The notes under the pieces: model-generated
What the model saw: only the letters and a program-made list of their open reading frames with translations
What the model was told of the DNA's origin: nothing
Database searches by the model: none
DNA from: an uncultured Collinsella sp.
Lineage (GTDB): Bacteria > Actinomycetota > Coriobacteriia > Coriobacteriales > Coriobacteriaceae
Length of the DNA stretch: 7,922 nt
Direction: 5' to 3'
Assembly: GCA_902489955.1 (NCBI GenBank)
Contig: CABUBY010000079.1
Coordinates: forward strand, 1-7,922
Shown here: positions 5,849-7,922 of the stretch, piece by piece
How the letters are laid out: the number at the start of each line of letters is the position of its first letter
Numbering within the stretch: the first letter of the stretch is position 1
Made by a program: the position numbers and the translations under genes

Positions 5849-5876
5849 TTGCCCAACGGTCGGTACCTGATAAACT
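5849..5876 (+). promoter_or_regulatory. Candidate rpoB promoter
   Basis: TTGCCC (5849-5854) and TAAACT (5871-5876) are 16 bases apart, with an extended -10 TG one base upstream of the hexamer (5868-5869). Each hexamer matches four of six consensus positions. Transcription would start near 5883, giving a leader of about 67 bases. An A/T-rich stretch lies upstream (about 5795-5832). A local promoter is expected because a strong terminator closes galU. Apart from the LexA-like box, nothing else was found in the 287-base gap. Confidence 0.5.
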
Positions 5877-5892
5877 ATTAGGTTGCGATAAC

Positions 5893-5913
5893 TGGCGAAG
5901 CTATGCCTCGCCA
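5893..5913 (+). other. Hairpin in the rpoB leader
   Basis: TGGCGA (5893-5898) pairs with TCGCCA (5908-5913), and GC pairs with GC inside, with one A-C mismatch and a TAT loop. It ends 20 bases before the rpoB ribosome binding site and has no T-run, so it is not a terminator. It may stabilise the message or be a site of control. Confidence 0.4.
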
Positions 5914-5949
5914 ACCCACCGAGCATTTCCGTGAAGGAGGAAAAACCTG

Positions 5950-7922
5950 GTGACCTACGCATACACTGCCACTGAGCGCAAGCGCGTCAGCTTCGGGAAA
6001 ATCCCGGAGGCCATGGAGCTCCCCAACCTTATCTCTGTTCAAAGGGAATCCTTTGAGCGTTTTAAGGACGAGGGCCTTCGTGAGGCGTTCAAGGAATCCA
6101 GCCCCATCCAGAGCCAGAACCATGTTCTCGAGGTTACCTTCGGCGAGCATCAGTTCGGCGACCCCGCGCACACCGTCGAGGAGTGCCGCGAGAAGGATAT
6201 GACCTATCAGGCTCCGCTTCTGACCGACGTCCGTCTCACCAACAAGGAGACCGGCGAGATCAAGGAGCAGCTCGTCTTCATGGGCGACTTCCCCATGATG
6301 ACCGATCAGGGCACCTTCATCATCAACGGTACCGAGCGTATCGTCGTCTCGCAGCTCGTCCGCTCCCCGGGCGTGTACTACAGCTCCGAGATGGATTCGG
6401 GCAAGCAGATCTACAAGGCCCAGATCATCCCGTCCCGCGGTGCCTGGCTTGAGTTTGAGGTCGACAAGCGCGACCAGCTCATGGTCTCCATCGACCGTAA
6501 GCGCAAGCAGAGCGCCACGATGTTCCTGCGCGCCCTTGGCATCGCCGTCACCAACGACGACATCATCGAGCTGCTCGGCAACTCCGATGTGATCAAGCGC
6601 ACCCTGGAGCGCGACACCGCTCTCACTCGCGAGGACGCCCTCATCGAGATCTACCGTCGCCTGCGCCCGGGCGAGCCTCCCACCGTGGACGCTTCCCGCA
6701 GCCTGCTCGAGGGCCTGCTCTTCAACCCGCAGCGCTACGATCTGGCCCGCGTCGGTCGTTACAAGGTCAACAAGAAGCTCAACCTCACCACCGAGGAAGA
6801 GGTCACGGTGCTCACCGACGAGGACATCGTCGCGACGCTGCGCTACCTCCTGTCCCTCGCTGCCGGCGAGCAGGGCTTCAAGGTCGACGACATCGACCAC
6901 TTCGGCAACCGCCGCATCCGTACCGTCGGCGAGCTCGTCGCCAACCAGTTCCGTATCGGCATGAGCCGTATGGAGCGCGTCGTCCGTGAGCGTATGAGCT
7001 CCCAGGACATCGACGAGATCACCCCGCAGTCGCTCATCAACATCCGCCCGATCGTGGCTTCCATCAAGGAGTTCTTCGGTTCCTCGCAGCTCTCGCAGTT
7101 CATGGACCAGGCGAACCCCCTGACCGGTCTGACCCACAAGCGCCGTCTGTCCGCACTCGGCCCTGGTGGTCTTGCCGGCCACAAGTCCGGCTCCAGCCGC
7201 CGCACCAACGTGCCGACGGCCGTCCGCGACGTTCACAACTCGCACTACAGCCGCATGTGCCCCATCGAGACCCCCGAAGGCCCCAACATCGGCCTGATCG
7301 GCTCGCTCGCCCTCTACGCCCGCGTCAACGAGTATGGCTTCATCGAGGCCCCGTTCCGTCGCGTCGAGAACGGCGTTGCCACCGATCAGATCGACTGGAT
7401 GACCGCTGACGAGGAAGAGAAGCACGTCATCGCGCCGGCCAACACGCCGCTCGATCCCAAGACCAACGAGTTCATCACGACCGATGCCGAGGGTAAGATC
7501 GTCCGTCCGCACACCGTGATCGCCCGTACCCGCGACTTCGACGGCTCCTTCGGCGCTCCCGCCGACGTGCCCGTCGAGGACGTCGACTACATGGACGTCT
7601 CGCCGCGTCAGATGCTCTCCGTCGCAGCCACGCTGATCCCGTTCCTTGAGCACGATGACGCCAAGCGTACGCTGATGGGCGCCAACATGCAGCGTCAGGC
7701 CGTGCCGCTGGTTCACCCCGCCGCTCCCTATGTCGGTACCGGCATGGAGCGTCGCGCCGCTCTGGACTCCGGCGAGGTCACCCTGGCCAAGAACGCCGGC
7801 GAGGTCATCTTTGCCGACGCCGCCAAGATCATCGTCAAGCATGCCGGCGGCATGGACGAGTACCACCTGGCCAAGTACCAGCGCTCCAACCAGTCCACCT
7901 GCATCAACCACCGTCCGCTCGT
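5950..7922 (+). CDS. rpoB: RNA polymerase beta subunit (5' part)
   Basis: The first 657 codons of RpoB, the beta subunit forming half of the RNA polymerase active-site cleft; the gene runs off the right edge. It begins at GTG (VTYAYTATERKRVSFGKI), with AAGGAGG at 5934-5940 nine bases upstream. Landmarks are GTFIINGTERIVVSQLVRSP from residue 121, the rifampicin region FFGSSQLSQFMDQ (D386 = E. coli D516, H396 = H526, S401 = S531, L403 = L533), CPIETPEGPNIGLI (I450 = I572), and YQRSNQSTCINHRPLV at the edge. Two features are odd. Residues 409-424 replace the conserved TRERAGFE of fork loop 2 with a segment eight residues longer, and E. coli N518 is alanine (A388). rpoC probably follows outside the window. 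Codon use resembles the ribosomal genes, as for a highly expressed gene. Confidence 0.97.
   Translation, partial: MTYAYTATERKRVSFGKIPEAMELPNLISVQRESFERFKDEGLREAFKESSPIQSQNHVLEVTFGEHQFGDPAHTVEECREKDMTYQAPLLTDVRLTNKETGEIKEQLVFMGDFPMMTDQGTFIINGTERIVVSQLVRSPGVYYSSEMDSGKQIYKAQIIPSRGAWLEFEVDKRDQLMVSIDRKRKQSATMFLRALGIAVTNDDIIELLGNSDVIKRTLERDTALTREDALIEIYRRLRPGEPPTVDASRSLLEGLLFNPQRYDLARVGRYKVNKKLNLTTEEEVTVLTDEDIVATLRYLLSLAAGEQGFKVDDIDHFGNRRIRTVGELVANQFRIGMSRMERVVRERMSSQDIDEITPQSLINIRPIVASIKEFFGSSQLSQFMDQANPLTGLTHKRRLSALGPGGLAGHKSGSSRRTNVPTAVRDVHNSHYSRMCPIETPEGPNIGLIGSLALYARVNEYGFIEAPFRRVENGVATDQIDWMTADEEEKHVIAPANTPLDPKTNEFITTDAEGKIVRPHTVIARTRDFDGSFGAPADVPVEDVDYMDVSPRQMLSVAATLIPFLEHDDAKRTLMGANMQRQAVPLVHPAAPYVGTGMERRAALDSGEVTLAKNAGEVIFADAAKIIVKHAGGMDEYHLAKYQRSNQSTCINHRPL

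Noticed and set aside
5757..5870. A 37-codon frame starting inside the LexA-like box
   Set aside because: No ribosome binding site precedes it, its composition is unremarkable, and it would end inside the candidate rpoB promoter.
5878..7911. Long open frame on the minus strand opposite rpoB (677 codons)
   Set aside because: The plus strand carries unmistakable RpoB. The antisense product is a low-complexity Val/Leu/Asp/Gly-rich sequence with no family resemblance.

Overview
The window looks like a high-GC Gram-positive chromosome, probably an actinobacterium of the class Coriobacteriia (Collinsella-like). This is inferred from GC-rich coding sequence, the character of the RpoB, GalU and PolA proteins, and an L10 leader upstream of rplJ; no species can be proved from the sequence alone. 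All the genes are core housekeeping genes on the + strand. No insertion sequence, phage gene, CRISPR array, tRNA or rRNA was seen.

Layout. Positions 1-155 may hold the first codons of a divergent gene on the - strand, then a short promoter/leader region. DNA polymerase I (polA, 156-2906) follows and ends at a strong hairpin (2943-2970). The 544-base gap before the next gene holds an imperfect direct repeat around a perfect palindrome (3037-3139), a GC-rich hairpin, a near-consensus promoter (3206-3234), an L10-binding leader and an intrinsic terminator upstream of rplJ. rplJ (L10, 3451-3972) and rplL (L7/L12, 4075-4452) follow, separated by a 102-base spacer with three hairpins, and then a terminator (4480-4506). 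galU (UDP-glucose pyrophosphorylase, 4754-5662) is its own unit with its own candidate promoter, a candidate operator pair and a terminator (5683-5715). A 287-base gap with a LexA-like box, a candidate promoter and a leader hairpin leads into the first 657 codons of rpoB (5950 to the window edge).

How it works together. rplJ and rplL make the ribosomal stalk complex L10(L12)n. Their leader can be drawn as a three-part switch: an L10-binding helix, an antiterminator and a terminator that compete for the same bases, giving feedback by premature termination. In many bacteria rplJL runs on into rpoBC. Here a terminator, galU and a second terminator separate them, so rpoB seems to rely on its own promoter.

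The most unusual coding feature is in RpoB. The strongly conserved fork-loop-2 segment next to the rifampicin pocket (E. coli T539-E546) is replaced by an unrelated segment eight residues longer. Other points of interest are the LexA-like box in front of rpoB and the paired palindromes in front of galU. No wholly new multi-gene system is visible.
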